DNA of 64,000 nt, taken from the NCBI GenBank assembly GCA_027484445.1, contig JAIXSY010000041.1, positions 227,132 through 291,131 on the forward strand, written 5' to 3'. Position numbers and translations under genes: made by a program. Below the pieces are notes generated by a model, which had not been told where the DNA came from, did not search any database, and worked only from the letters and a program-made list of their open reading frames with translations. Of the stretch, positions 9,001 to 16,309 are shown piece by piece. This DNA is from Verrucomicrobiaceae bacterium. GTDB taxonomy: Bacteria > Verrucomicrobiota > Verrucomicrobiia > Verrucomicrobiales > Verrucomicrobiaceae. Numbering within the stretch: position 1 is the stretch's first letter; every line of letters begins with the position of its first letter.

Positions 9001-9042
9001 CAAAGCGAACGATTATGTCCAAAACATGAATTGGAAAGAATC
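9001..9042. promoter_or_regulatory. Copy 1 of a 42-base element shared by sbtA and dabB
   Basis: The stretch matches 12023-12064 at 38 of 42 positions with no gap. The four differences lie together at 9015 and 9017-9019. Both copies contain GATT-N14-AATT, compatible with the partly symmetric sites of LysR regulators. Just upstream is the palindrome TTTGATCAAA. The element ends 27 bases before the sbtA start. It is a probable operator/promoter for low-carbon induction (inference). Confidence 0.68.
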
Positions 9043-9069
9043 CTGCTCTGGAGGCATGAAAACACACTC

Positions 9070-10053
9070 ATGGACCTCCTCACTGCGATTCAATCAAACC
9101 TGCTCAGCCCTGCCATTCTGTTTTTTGCACTCGGAGTCTTTGCCGCTGTGTCGAAGAGCGATCTGAAGTTTCCTGAATCACTCTACACCACCCTGACGAT
9201 TTATTTGCTCACGGCTATTGGCTTCAAGGGCGGGGTAGCCATCAACGAAGCAGGCCTTGGCGCGGTGTGGCTCCCGGCGTTGGCGGCGATGGGGCTAGGC
9301 GGGCTCATTCCGCTTTGGACTTACCCGGTGCTGCGGAAGCTGGGCAAGTTCAGCATGGCGGACGCGGGCGCGATCGCGGCACATTATGGCAGCGTGAGTG
9401 CAGTCACCTTCATCGCGGCGACGAACTTCCTCAAAAGCATCAACCAACCTTATGAAAGCTACGCCTCGGCTTTCCTTGCCGTGATGGAATCGCCCGCGAT
9501 CATCGTCGGCGTCATGCTGGGCAAAGGGGCACTCGGCGGCGGCAAATTTTCGCTCTCGGACGCGGGTGTGCGGCATGCGCTGCGGGACGCTGTGCTCGGA
9601 AAGGGAGTGCTGCTGCTCATCGGAGCGATGGTGATCGGAGCCCTGAGTGGCAAGCGCGGCATGGCCTCGGTCGAGGGTTTCTTTGTGACTCCCTTCCAAG
9701 GCGTGCTCGCCCTCTTCTTGCTCGAAATGGGCATGGTTGCCGGGAAAAGGCTGGGGGACTTGAAGAGGGTCGGCTTGTTTCTGCTGCTCTTCGGAGTCAC
9801 CGCGCCTCTGGTGCATGGATGCCTGGGGGTGCTGCTCGGTGGCTGGGTGGGTCTGAGCACGGGCGGAGCCACCTTGCTCGGTGTCCTCGCTGCCAGCGCC
9901 AGCTACATTGCGGCACCTGCGGCGGTGCGTCTCTCACTGCCAGATGCGAATCCAACCTACTCGCTCACGGCTGCGCTAGCGATCACCTTCCCTTTCAACA
10001 TCACGGTCGGCATCCCGCTCTTCTTCGAACTCGCCAAAATCCTCCACGCCTGA
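9070..10053 (+). CDS. sbtA: SbtA sodium-dependent bicarbonate permease
   Basis: A 327-residue membrane protein of the SbtA family (former DUF897), which imports bicarbonate with Na+ in cyanobacteria. Ten or so hydrophobic segments in two inverted halves are visible. Family blocks include SPAILFFALGVFAA, KFPESLYTTLTIYLLTAIGFKGGVAI, AAHYGSVSAVTFIAA, ESPAIIVGVML and ASASYIAAPAAVRLSLPDANP near the C-terminus. The start at 9070 (MDLLTAIQSNLL) aligns with the family; TTG at 9031 would add 13 residues and begin inside the regulatory element. The partner PII-like sbtB follows 22 bases downstream. Identification is firm; substrate is by homology. Confidence 0.92.
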   Translation: MDLLTAIQSNLLSPAILFFALGVFAAVSKSDLKFPESLYTTLTIYLLTAIGFKGGVAINEAGLGAVWLPALAAMGLGGLIPLWTYPVLRKLGKFSMADAGAIAAHYGSVSAVTFIAATNFLKSINQPYESYASAFLAVMESPAIIVGVMLGKGALGGGKFSLSDAGVRHALRDAVLGKGVLLLIGAMVIGALSGKRGMASVEGFFVTPFQGVLALFLLEMGMVAGKRLGDLKRVGLFLLLFGVTAPLVHGCLGVLLGGWVGLSTGGATLLGVLAASASYIAAPAAVRLSLPDANPTYSLTAALAITFPFNITVGIPLFFELAKILHA

Positions 10054-10075
10054 ACCAGCCATGAACCTGCATCCC

Positions 10076-10363
10076 ATGAAACTCGTCACCATCATCTGCG
10101 AATCTGTCCTAGAGGAGCGTGTTGTCGAACTGCTGCGTGAATGCGGTGCCCACGGGCACACGGCTTTTGACGTGCGCGGCAGCGGCAATCAAGGTCAACG
10201 CAGCGCCGACATGCTGGAAAGCGGTAACGTGAAGATCAATGCCATCGTCAAGCCTGCCGTCTCCGAGCTTCTGCTGCAAAAGCTGCACGACGACCTCTTC
10301 AAATCCTACGCCATGATCGCCTACGAGACAGATGTGCGTGTGCTCCGGCCTCAAAAATTCTAA
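10076..10363 (+). CDS. sbtB: SbtB-like PII signalling protein
   Basis: A 95-residue PII-fold protein directly behind sbtA, with an in-frame ATG at 10061 as an alternative start. It follows the SbtB pattern: KLVTIICESVLEERVVELL, then a T-loop region GAHGHTAFDVRGSGNQGQRS, then NVKINAIV, then MIAYETDVRVLRPQKF at the C-terminus. In cyanobacteria SbtB binds adenine nucleotides including cAMP and gates SbtA. Pairing, size and T-loop glycine richness support that role here. Lack of a C-terminal Cys pair means the redox-sensitive R-loop of some SbtB proteins is absent. Likely co-transcribed with sbtA. Confidence 0.87.
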   Translation: MKLVTIICESVLEERVVELLRECGAHGHTAFDVRGSGNQGQRSADMLESGNVKINAIVKPAVSELLLQKLHDDLFKSYAMIAYETDVRVLRPQKF

Positions 10364-10379
10364 CCCATCCTCAAAACAC

Positions 10380-11105
10380 ATGAAACCATCCTTACTCGCC
10401 TCATTGCTTAGCTTGCCAGCAGTCATTTGGATCGTCTGCTGCAAACCTGCTAGTCCGACAGCATCCACACCTACCCCTGACAGCCACGTCACCACTGCCG
10501 AGGAACAAGCCGCTCTGACTCCCGATGAAGTGCTTCAGCAATTCAAGGCGGGTCACGAGCGGTTCATTAAAGGGCAGCTTACAACCCGCAATCACAGTGA
10601 GCAGGTGCGCAAGTCCGCGCCCGGCCAGTTTCCAAAGGCCATGGTGCTGAGCTGCCTCGACAGCCGCGTGCCAGTGGAGGATGTCTTTGATCAGGGCATC
10701 GGCGATGTCTTCGTGGGTCGAGTGGCGGGGAACTTTGTGAATGAAGATCTCCTCGGCAGCATGGAGTTTGCTTGCAAGGTGGCAGGGGCCAAGATGATCC
10801 TTGTCATGGGACACCAGCACTGCGGTGCGATCAAAGGTGCCATTGATGACGTGAAGCTCGGCAACATCACGGCCATGCTCGCCAAGATCAAACCAGCGGT
10901 TGCGATGAGCCAAAGCTTCGAGGGCGAAAAAACCTCCGCCAACCCGCTCTTCGTCAAACACGTGGCCGAGAACAACGTGCGCCACAACATCCAAATCATC
11001 CGCGAGAAAAGTCCCATCCTCCAAGAAATGGAAGAGAAGGGTCAAATCAAGATCGTGGGAGCCTTTTACCGACTCACGGACGGCACGCTGGAGTTTGTGG
11101 AGTAA
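10380..11105 (+). CDS. Beta-class carbonic anhydrase, apparently exported
   Basis: A beta-carbonic anhydrase of 241 residues. The zinc set is intact: C92 with the Asp/Arg dyad D94 and R96 in SCLDSR, then H145 and C148 in GHQHCGA. GRVAGNFVNEDLLGSMEFA lies between. The N-terminus (MKPSLLASLLSLPAVIWIVCCKP) is a hydrophobic export signal ending in two Cys, followed by a Pro/Thr/Ser-rich linker, so the protein is probably a periplasmic lipoprotein, although the lipobox (IVC-C) is imperfect. It is the third gene after sbtA and sbtB with short spacers. A periplasmic location would feed bicarbonate to SbtA without short-circuiting a cytoplasmic bicarbonate pool (inference). Confidence 0.9.
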   Translation: MKPSLLASLLSLPAVIWIVCCKPASPTASTPTPDSHVTTAEEQAALTPDEVLQQFKAGHERFIKGQLTTRNHSEQVRKSAPGQFPKAMVLSCLDSRVPVEDVFDQGIGDVFVGRVAGNFVNEDLLGSMEFACKVAGAKMILVMGHQHCGAIKGAIDDVKLGNITAMLAKIKPAVAMSQSFEGEKTSANPLFVKHVAENNVRHNIQIIREKSPILQEMEEKGQIKIVGAFYRLTDGTLEFVE

Positions 11106-11120
11106 GCTTTTGCAAGCAAT

Positions 11121-11147
11121 GCGCTTCGTCATCGGCGCTTCGTCATC
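11121..11147. repeat. 14-base tandem duplication at the lysR 3' end
   Basis: GCGCTTCGTCATC occurs at 11121-11133 and again at 11135-11147, separated by one G. The duplication spans the stop codon and last codons of the LysR gene, so one repeat unit codes for the final residues MTKRR and the other is untranslated. Confidence 0.6.
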
Positions 11148-12007
11148 AGTTCACGCAGAATCGGATTCGGGAAACGACGACTGGGCGTGATGGCGTAAAA
11201 GGTTTCTTTGATCTGAGGAAAGCGGTGGCGCTCCACAAGTGCACCGCTTTCCAACTCATCTCGAACCACCACAGGCGGAACTAAGGTGACCCCGTTGGTC
11301 TCGCGAGCCATAAGACGCAGCATGGCCATGTCATCGACCTCCGCCGCGATGTTCGGGCGGATTCCAGCTTGGTCCATCAGAACATCAAAGGCAGCACGAA
11401 GGCTGCTTTCCAAGCTAGGCAAAACGATAGGAGTCTTGCGCAAATCCTCGGGAAAACGAAACGGCTTCATGCCTCGGGTTTTGTGCCCCACAAGGCTAAC
11501 CGCTTGCTCATCAAGCAGGTGGCTGTGCCAACCCGTTTCGGCATTGCTACGCACAGGGGTATTGGATAACACCACATCCAGCGTATGTGCCTGAAGTTGG
11601 GCCAACAGCTCACGCAACGTGCCCGAGTGGATGATGAGCTCGACATCCTCCCGTGTAATCAAGGGACGCAAAAAGGTCAGCTGGAAGTTTCGTGACAAAT
11701 TTGAGGCCGCACCCACACGCAGAAAGCCACGGCTGCGCTTGGCTCGATTTTGCAGCAAGTCGCTGAGTTCCTCTCCGCTGCGGAAGATAGCATCAGCATA
11801 CTCCAGCGCGATCTGGCCAGCCTCTGTCAGCACCAGAGCTTTGTGCTTCCTCTCAAAGAGCGCCTGTCCTAGATTTTCTTCAAGGCTGCGAAGCTGCACG
11901 CTAAGCGCAGATTGAGAAAGCTTGAGATGCCTCGCAGCCTTGGTCAGGCTTCCTTCGTGGGCGATCGCACGAAAATAGCGGAGGTGATGATAGTTCAAAA
12001 AGCCCAT
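11129..12007 (-). CDS. LysR-family regulator of the carbon-uptake genes
   Basis: A full-length 292-residue LysR regulator. Winged-helix DNA-binding domain at residues ~5-65: NYHHLRYFRAIAHEGSLTKAARHLKLSQSALSVQLRSLEENLGQALFERK. A linker and a two-lobed effector domain follow from about residue 95. The N-terminal NYHHLRYF reading is closer to NhaR-type than to CbbR-type LysR proteins. It is divergent from dabB, and the shared 42-base element starts 16 bases upstream of its start codon, the normal position for a LysR site that activates the divergent genes and represses its own. Predicted role: sensing carbon limitation or a related metabolite and driving dabBA and sbtA (inference). Confidence 0.87.
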   Translation of the reverse strand: MGFLNYHHLRYFRAIAHEGSLTKAARHLKLSQSALSVQLRSLEENLGQALFERKHKALVLTEAGQIALEYADAIFRSGEELSDLLQNRAKRSRGFLRVGAASNLSRNFQLTFLRPLITREDVELIIHSGTLRELLAQLQAHTLDVVLSNTPVRSNAETGWHSHLLDEQAVSLVGHKTRGMKPFRFPEDLRKTPIVLPSLESSLRAAFDVLMDQAGIRPNIAAEVDDMAMLRLMARETNGVTLVPPVVVRDELESGALVERHRFPQIKETFYAITPSRRFPNPILRELMTKRR

Positions 12008-12022
12008 GGCTCATGCATTTAG

Positions 12023-12064
12023 CAAAGCGAACGATTCTAGGCAAAACATGAATTGGAAAGAATC
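12023..12064. promoter_or_regulatory. Copy 2 of the shared 42-base element, between lysR and dabB
   Basis: This copy lies in the divergent lysR/dabB region, 51 bases before the dabB start and 16 bases from the lysR start. It is identical to 9001-9042 outside a 5-base window at 12037-12041. The position fits a LysR binding site, possibly overlapping the promoter. Confidence 0.68.
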
Positions 12065-12115
12065 TATCCGAGACCGAACCAAACAGATTCAACATTTCAC
12101 ATTTCCCTCCCGCTT

Positions 12116-13660
12116 ATGTCTCCTGCCCTTCTTGAAGCTTCCGAGTGGATCACTCCACTCCTTCTGATTCTGATCGTCAGCACCAGCATGTTGATGCAGG
12201 CAGGCAAAAAGGCGGCCGAAGGAGCCGCGATGGTTGCCAAATTGTATTTCGCGGCAGCGCTGATCGTGGCAGGGGGCGTCGCACTCACGGGCTCCATGCG
12301 CATCGAACTCGCTAACTGGGGACCGGCTCACTTGGCCCTACTGTTTGACCCACTGTCCGCGATGATGCTTGTGCTGGTGAGCTTTTTGGGATTGGTCGTG
12401 ACTCGATACGCGGTCAATTACCTGGATGGTGACAAGCGTCAGGCGATCTTCTCGCGCTGGCTGATTCTTACCTTATCCAGCGTGCTGCTCTTGGTGGTTT
12501 CCAGCAATCTGCTTCTCTTCACCATTGCTTGGATATCGACCAGCCTGAGCCTACATCAATTGCTCAGCTTTTATCGGGAAAGGTCAGCTGCTGTCATGGC
12601 TGCGCGGAAAAAGTTCATCATCAGCCGCTTGGCAGACGCCTGCATGATCGCAGCGTTGATCTTGGTTTGGCTAGGGCATGGAACCTGGGAATTCCACCAA
12701 CTCTTCGCAAAGCCCGCAGGCCCTCACTCGGGACTCGTTGCGGGCTTGCTCGTGGCAGCAGCGATGCTGAAATCCGCTCAATTCCCGTTTCACTCCTGGC
12801 TGCCAGACACTTTGGAAACGCCGACTCCGGTCTCGGCGCTCATGCACGCGGGCATCATCAACGCTGGCGGTTTTTTAATCGTTAGACTGAGTCCTTTGGT
12901 CACACAATCCACCGCTGCCCTGAATACCCTAGCTCTGCTTGGTGCATTCACGGCTCTGTTTGCCAGCGTGATCATGATGACGCAGACGAGTATCAAAAAG
13001 TCACTTGCATGGTCCACCGTATCTCAGATGGGGTTCATGATGCTGCAATGCGGCCTCGGTGCCTTCTCGTTAGCCATGCTCCACATTGTGGCGCATTCAC
13101 TCTACAAAGCGCACGCTTTCTTGAGCAGCGGCAGCGTGGTGAACATCGCCAAGTCGGCCTGGACTCCCGTCGGTCGGCCTGCGGCCCATCCCTTGGTGGT
13201 CTTGGGGTCACTGAGTGTTTCCATCGCGATTGGTTTCGGCATTGCTGGTGCGCTCGACATCACGTTGCAAAATAACCCAGACCATCTTCTACTGATCACA
13301 GTCTTCATCATGGCCATGGCACACCTGCTGTGGACACTATGGAGCAGCAGCATGAGGCAGCGTCTGATCTTGCGTGGGGTAGGCATCGTGGCTGTGGCCA
13401 CAGCAGCTTGCTTCACTCTACATGCGGCTTTTGAACATGCCTTATCGGCCAGCGTGCCTGCCTATGCCCCTGTGCGGAGCTACGTCGAGCATGTCGTCAT
13501 GGTCATGATCGGCCTACTGTTCCTGGCCGTGCTTGTGTTTCAGTCCCAACTGCCCTCTTGGGCTGCAAGGCCTGCATTTGCCAAACTATACGTTCATGCC
13601 AGCAACGGGTTTTACCTCAGCACGCTGTTCAATCGGATCACTCGGAAATTGATCTCCTAA
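12116..13660 (+). CDS. dabB: DabB, membrane subunit of the DAB inorganic carbon pump
   Basis: A 514-residue NuoL/NdhF/MrpA-like membrane protein with about 14 hydrophobic segments. Family landmarks are LLFDPLSAMMLVLVSFLGLVVTRY, FPFHSWLPDTLETPTPVSALMHAGIINAGGF and KSLAWSTVSQMGFMMLQCGLG. Alone it could be called a complex I or Mrp subunit, but no other such subunit is present and the next gene, 25 bases on, is dabA. In the DAB complex DabB is thought to couple the cation gradient to CO2 hydration by DabA. The start at 12116 is preferred over TTG at 12053, which lies inside the regulatory element. Confidence 0.9.
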   Translation: MSPALLEASEWITPLLLILIVSTSMLMQAGKKAAEGAAMVAKLYFAAALIVAGGVALTGSMRIELANWGPAHLALLFDPLSAMMLVLVSFLGLVVTRYAVNYLDGDKRQAIFSRWLILTLSSVLLLVVSSNLLLFTIAWISTSLSLHQLLSFYRERSAAVMAARKKFIISRLADACMIAALILVWLGHGTWEFHQLFAKPAGPHSGLVAGLLVAAAMLKSAQFPFHSWLPDTLETPTPVSALMHAGIINAGGFLIVRLSPLVTQSTAALNTLALLGAFTALFASVIMMTQTSIKKSLAWSTVSQMGFMMLQCGLGAFSLAMLHIVAHSLYKAHAFLSSGSVVNIAKSAWTPVGRPAAHPLVVLGSLSVSIAIGFGIAGALDITLQNNPDHLLLITVFIMAMAHLLWTLWSSSMRQRLILRGVGIVAVATAACFTLHAAFEHALSASVPAYAPVRSYVEHVVMVMIGLLFLAVLVFQSQLPSWAARPAFAKLYVHASNGFYLSTLFNRITRKLIS

Positions 13661-13685
13661 GCTCACTCCTACCTCTGACTTTGCC

Positions 13686-16190
13686 ATGAACACCTCTTTC
13701 CAAGAACTCTCGACCGAATCCGTTCAAAACTCAGCCAACTCGCGGGACAGAAACGCTTGGCTGAAGCAGGCTCGTCATGCCTGCCTGCGGATTCCACCGC
13801 TCTGGCCTTTGCATAGCTTTGTCGCTGTGAATCCTTTCGTCGGCCTTGTCGGCAAGCCATTCGCAGAAGTGTGTGGTCTGATGAAGCAGGTCACGCATGA
13901 ATCCATGCTGATGAGCGTGGATTACTTCCGCCAGCAATACGGAAATGGCCGCATCACACCACAGGACTTGGCAGAGGCCATCGAGCTGCAAGGAGCGACG
14001 CTCACCACCGCAGACTTGTTGGCTTGGCTGAAAAATCCTGAAATTGGCACTTCGTTGGAAATTCGCTGCCTCACCGACATCGCCACCGAAAGATTTGGCC
14101 AGCACCTCAGCTCCGTCGTGACTGAAGAAATCTCAAAGTGGTGCGCCGCCTACTTTGATGAAGGGCAGTCGGCCTGGAGAATGCCCTGGAAAAGACTACC
14201 GCTCTACGCAGCCTGGCGCTCAGCGGCAAGGATCGATGCGACGCCAGAGCTGCAAGGCTTCAAAGGCTTTCGCAAATACGTAGAAGCTCTGCCTGACACA
14301 TCTGCGGAGGCTTTGGCCATCTTGCTGGAGTCTCTGAAGCTGAACTCCGATCAAGTCGAGAACTACCTGCATCGCCTGCTGATGACGCTTCCGGGGTGGA
14401 GCAGCTACGTCCAGTATCGGGTGCGGGATCGTGCCATGCATGGGACCCATGATGAATCGCTGTTGGACCTCTTGACGATTCGTTTGGTCTTCGAGGCCCA
14501 CCTGGCTCAGCAATTTCAAAACTCTGGCATCCTGCAGCAGTGGCGGCAGGGCATGAACGAGACTGCTCCTGACGATTCAGGGCTGCAAAAGCAGCTGCTC
14601 TGGCATGCGGCCTTGGAGGTCGGCTTCCAAAGAGAGCTCGCTGTCAAGATCACCGGCACAGCCAAAACCATCGCTAGCCTAGAGAAGCCGAAGACAGCCG
14701 TGCAGGCCGTGTTTTGCATCGACGTGCGCTCAGAAATCATGCGTCGGTCTTTGGAGGCATCGTCCCATGAAATCGAGACACTGGGCTTTGCCGGTTTCTT
14801 TGGGATGCCGATTGAATACGTGCCTTTTGGCAAGCGGCATGGTAGCTCCCAGGTGCCCGTGTTGCTGTCCCCCAAGTATCGGGTCCGGGAGCATCTGCCA
14901 CACGCTACACCTGAAGAGGAAAAGGACATGCGTCGGAAAATGCAGCTGGGACGGCGGGTATCGCACTCGTGGAATGCCTTCAAGACCTCAGCCGTCAGCT
15001 GCTTCAGCTTTGTGGAGGCTGCGGGCGTCGGTTTTGCCTGGAAGCTGGTGAAGGATGGCTTTCAGATCGGTGCCTCAGCCCAAGTCCACGACTGCTCCTC
15101 CTGCGCTGCTCCGAACCTTCATGAGCACAAGCGGCTCGTGCCTGACCCCCTGGATGACACTCAACCTGAGGCGGGCATTCCCCCCGAGGATCAGGCTCAG
15201 CTCGCGCTCGGTGCGCTGAAAAACATGGGACTGACGCAGCACTTCGCACGACTGGTGATGATCTGCGGTCACGGCAGCAATACCACCAACAATCCCTACG
15301 CAGCAGGTCTCGATTGCGGAGCCTGTGGTGGCCATGCAGGAGACTCAAATGCCCGAGTCGCCGCAGCGATCCTGAATCAACCTAACGTGCGCATCGCCTT
15401 AGCCGGTGAAGGCATCTGCATTCCGCCCTCCACGCGCTTCATCGCGGCGCTGCATGACACCACGACGGATGAAGTCCATCTATTCGATGCGGATAAGGTG
15501 CCTGCCTCACATCAGACAGACTTGCTGCAGCTCCAGCTTTGGCTGGATGAGGCCAGCAAAAGATGTCGGCAGCAGCGGGCCGCGAACCTCGGCATTCATG
15601 GAGCCGAGCGTGAGGATCTGGAAAAGCTCATTCTTCAACGCAGCCGGGACTGGTCTCAGGTGCGGCCCGAGTGGGGCCTAGCGGGCAATGCAGCCTTTGT
15701 GGCAGCTCCCCGCGAAAGAACTCGTCACTTGAACCTGCAAGGCCGCGTGTTCTTGCACAATTACCACCACGCCGAAGATCTAGAGCAGAGCACGCTTGAG
15801 CTCATCATGACCGCCCCCATGGTCGTGGCGAATTGGATCAACCTACAGTACTACGCCAGCACGGTGAACAATCGCCTGTGGGGCAGTGGCAACAAGGTCA
15901 CGCATAACGTCGTCGGCACCTTTGGCATTCAGCAGGGCAATGGGGGCGATCTGCAAGCCGGACTGCCGCTGCAAAGTGTGCACAACGGTGAGACCTGGAT
16001 GCACGAGCCGATGCGTCTCAGTGTCTTCCTGGAAGCTCCGCGTGCCCATATCGACACGATCCTCGGCAAACACGAAAGTGTGCGTCAGCTCGTGGAGAAT
16101 GGCTGGCTCCATCTCTTCGCCATTGAGGATGAAGGTCGCGTCATCCTGCGCCGTGGCCTTGCAGGCACTTGGCAAACCGTAGCTCAGTGA
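13686..16190 (+). CDS. dabA: DabA, zinc-binding carbonic-anhydrase-like subunit (DUF2309)
   Basis: An 834-residue cytoplasmic or peripheral protein of the DUF2309/UPF0753 family. The four residues needed for the beta-CA-like zinc site in characterised DabA are present: C344 and D346 in FCIDVRSE, H529 in CGHGS and C544 in LDCGACGGHAG. The H-to-C distance is 15, as in the studied protein. Near the N-terminus PPLWPLHSFVAVNPFVG is the family signature, and LHNYHHAEDLEQSTLELIMTAPMVVANWINLQYYAS lies near the C-terminus. With DabB it is known from chemolithoautotrophs to accumulate bicarbonate by one-way CO2 hydration. The gene appears intact, so the pump is probably functional. Confidence 0.94.
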   Translation: MNTSFQELSTESVQNSANSRDRNAWLKQARHACLRIPPLWPLHSFVAVNPFVGLVGKPFAEVCGLMKQVTHESMLMSVDYFRQQYGNGRITPQDLAEAIELQGATLTTADLLAWLKNPEIGTSLEIRCLTDIATERFGQHLSSVVTEEISKWCAAYFDEGQSAWRMPWKRLPLYAAWRSAARIDATPELQGFKGFRKYVEALPDTSAEALAILLESLKLNSDQVENYLHRLLMTLPGWSSYVQYRVRDRAMHGTHDESLLDLLTIRLVFEAHLAQQFQNSGILQQWRQGMNETAPDDSGLQKQLLWHAALEVGFQRELAVKITGTAKTIASLEKPKTAVQAVFCIDVRSEIMRRSLEASSHEIETLGFAGFFGMPIEYVPFGKRHGSSQVPVLLSPKYRVREHLPHATPEEEKDMRRKMQLGRRVSHSWNAFKTSAVSCFSFVEAAGVGFAWKLVKDGFQIGASAQVHDCSSCAAPNLHEHKRLVPDPLDDTQPEAGIPPEDQAQLALGALKNMGLTQHFARLVMICGHGSNTTNNPYAAGLDCGACGGHAGDSNARVAAAILNQPNVRIALAGEGICIPPSTRFIAALHDTTTDEVHLFDADKVPASHQTDLLQLQLWLDEASKRCRQQRAANLGIHGAEREDLEKLILQRSRDWSQVRPEWGLAGNAAFVAAPRERTRHLNLQGRVFLHNYHHAEDLEQSTLELIMTAPMVVANWINLQYYASTVNNRLWGSGNKVTHNVVGTFGIQQGNGGDLQAGLPLQSVHNGETWMHEPMRLSVFLEAPRAHIDTILGKHESVRQLVENGWLHLFAIEDEGRVILRRGLAGTWQTVAQ

Positions 16191-16224
16191 ACCGACGACT
16201 CCTGAACTAAACGCGGCTCTAGAC

Positions 16225-16260
16225 TGATCGAGAGGCGACGATCTCGTTGCCTCTCGGTCA
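16225..16260. terminator. Hairpin between convergent dabA and methyltransferase genes
   Basis: A 12-base stem (16225-16236 pairing with 16249-16260, one mismatch) encloses a 12-base loop. It sits between two convergent genes and could end transcription from both sides. The T tract is weak on the plus strand. Confidence 0.55.
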
Positions 16261-16309
16261 TGCTTTTGGCTAGCCATCCTGACCAAGTAGCCATCCAATC
16301 CTCATTCGC

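Noticed and set aside
12116..13660. Calling the dabB gene nuoL, ndhF or an Mrp subunit
   Set aside because: No other complex I or Mrp subunit is nearby and the following gene is dabA, so the DAB assignment explains the locus better.
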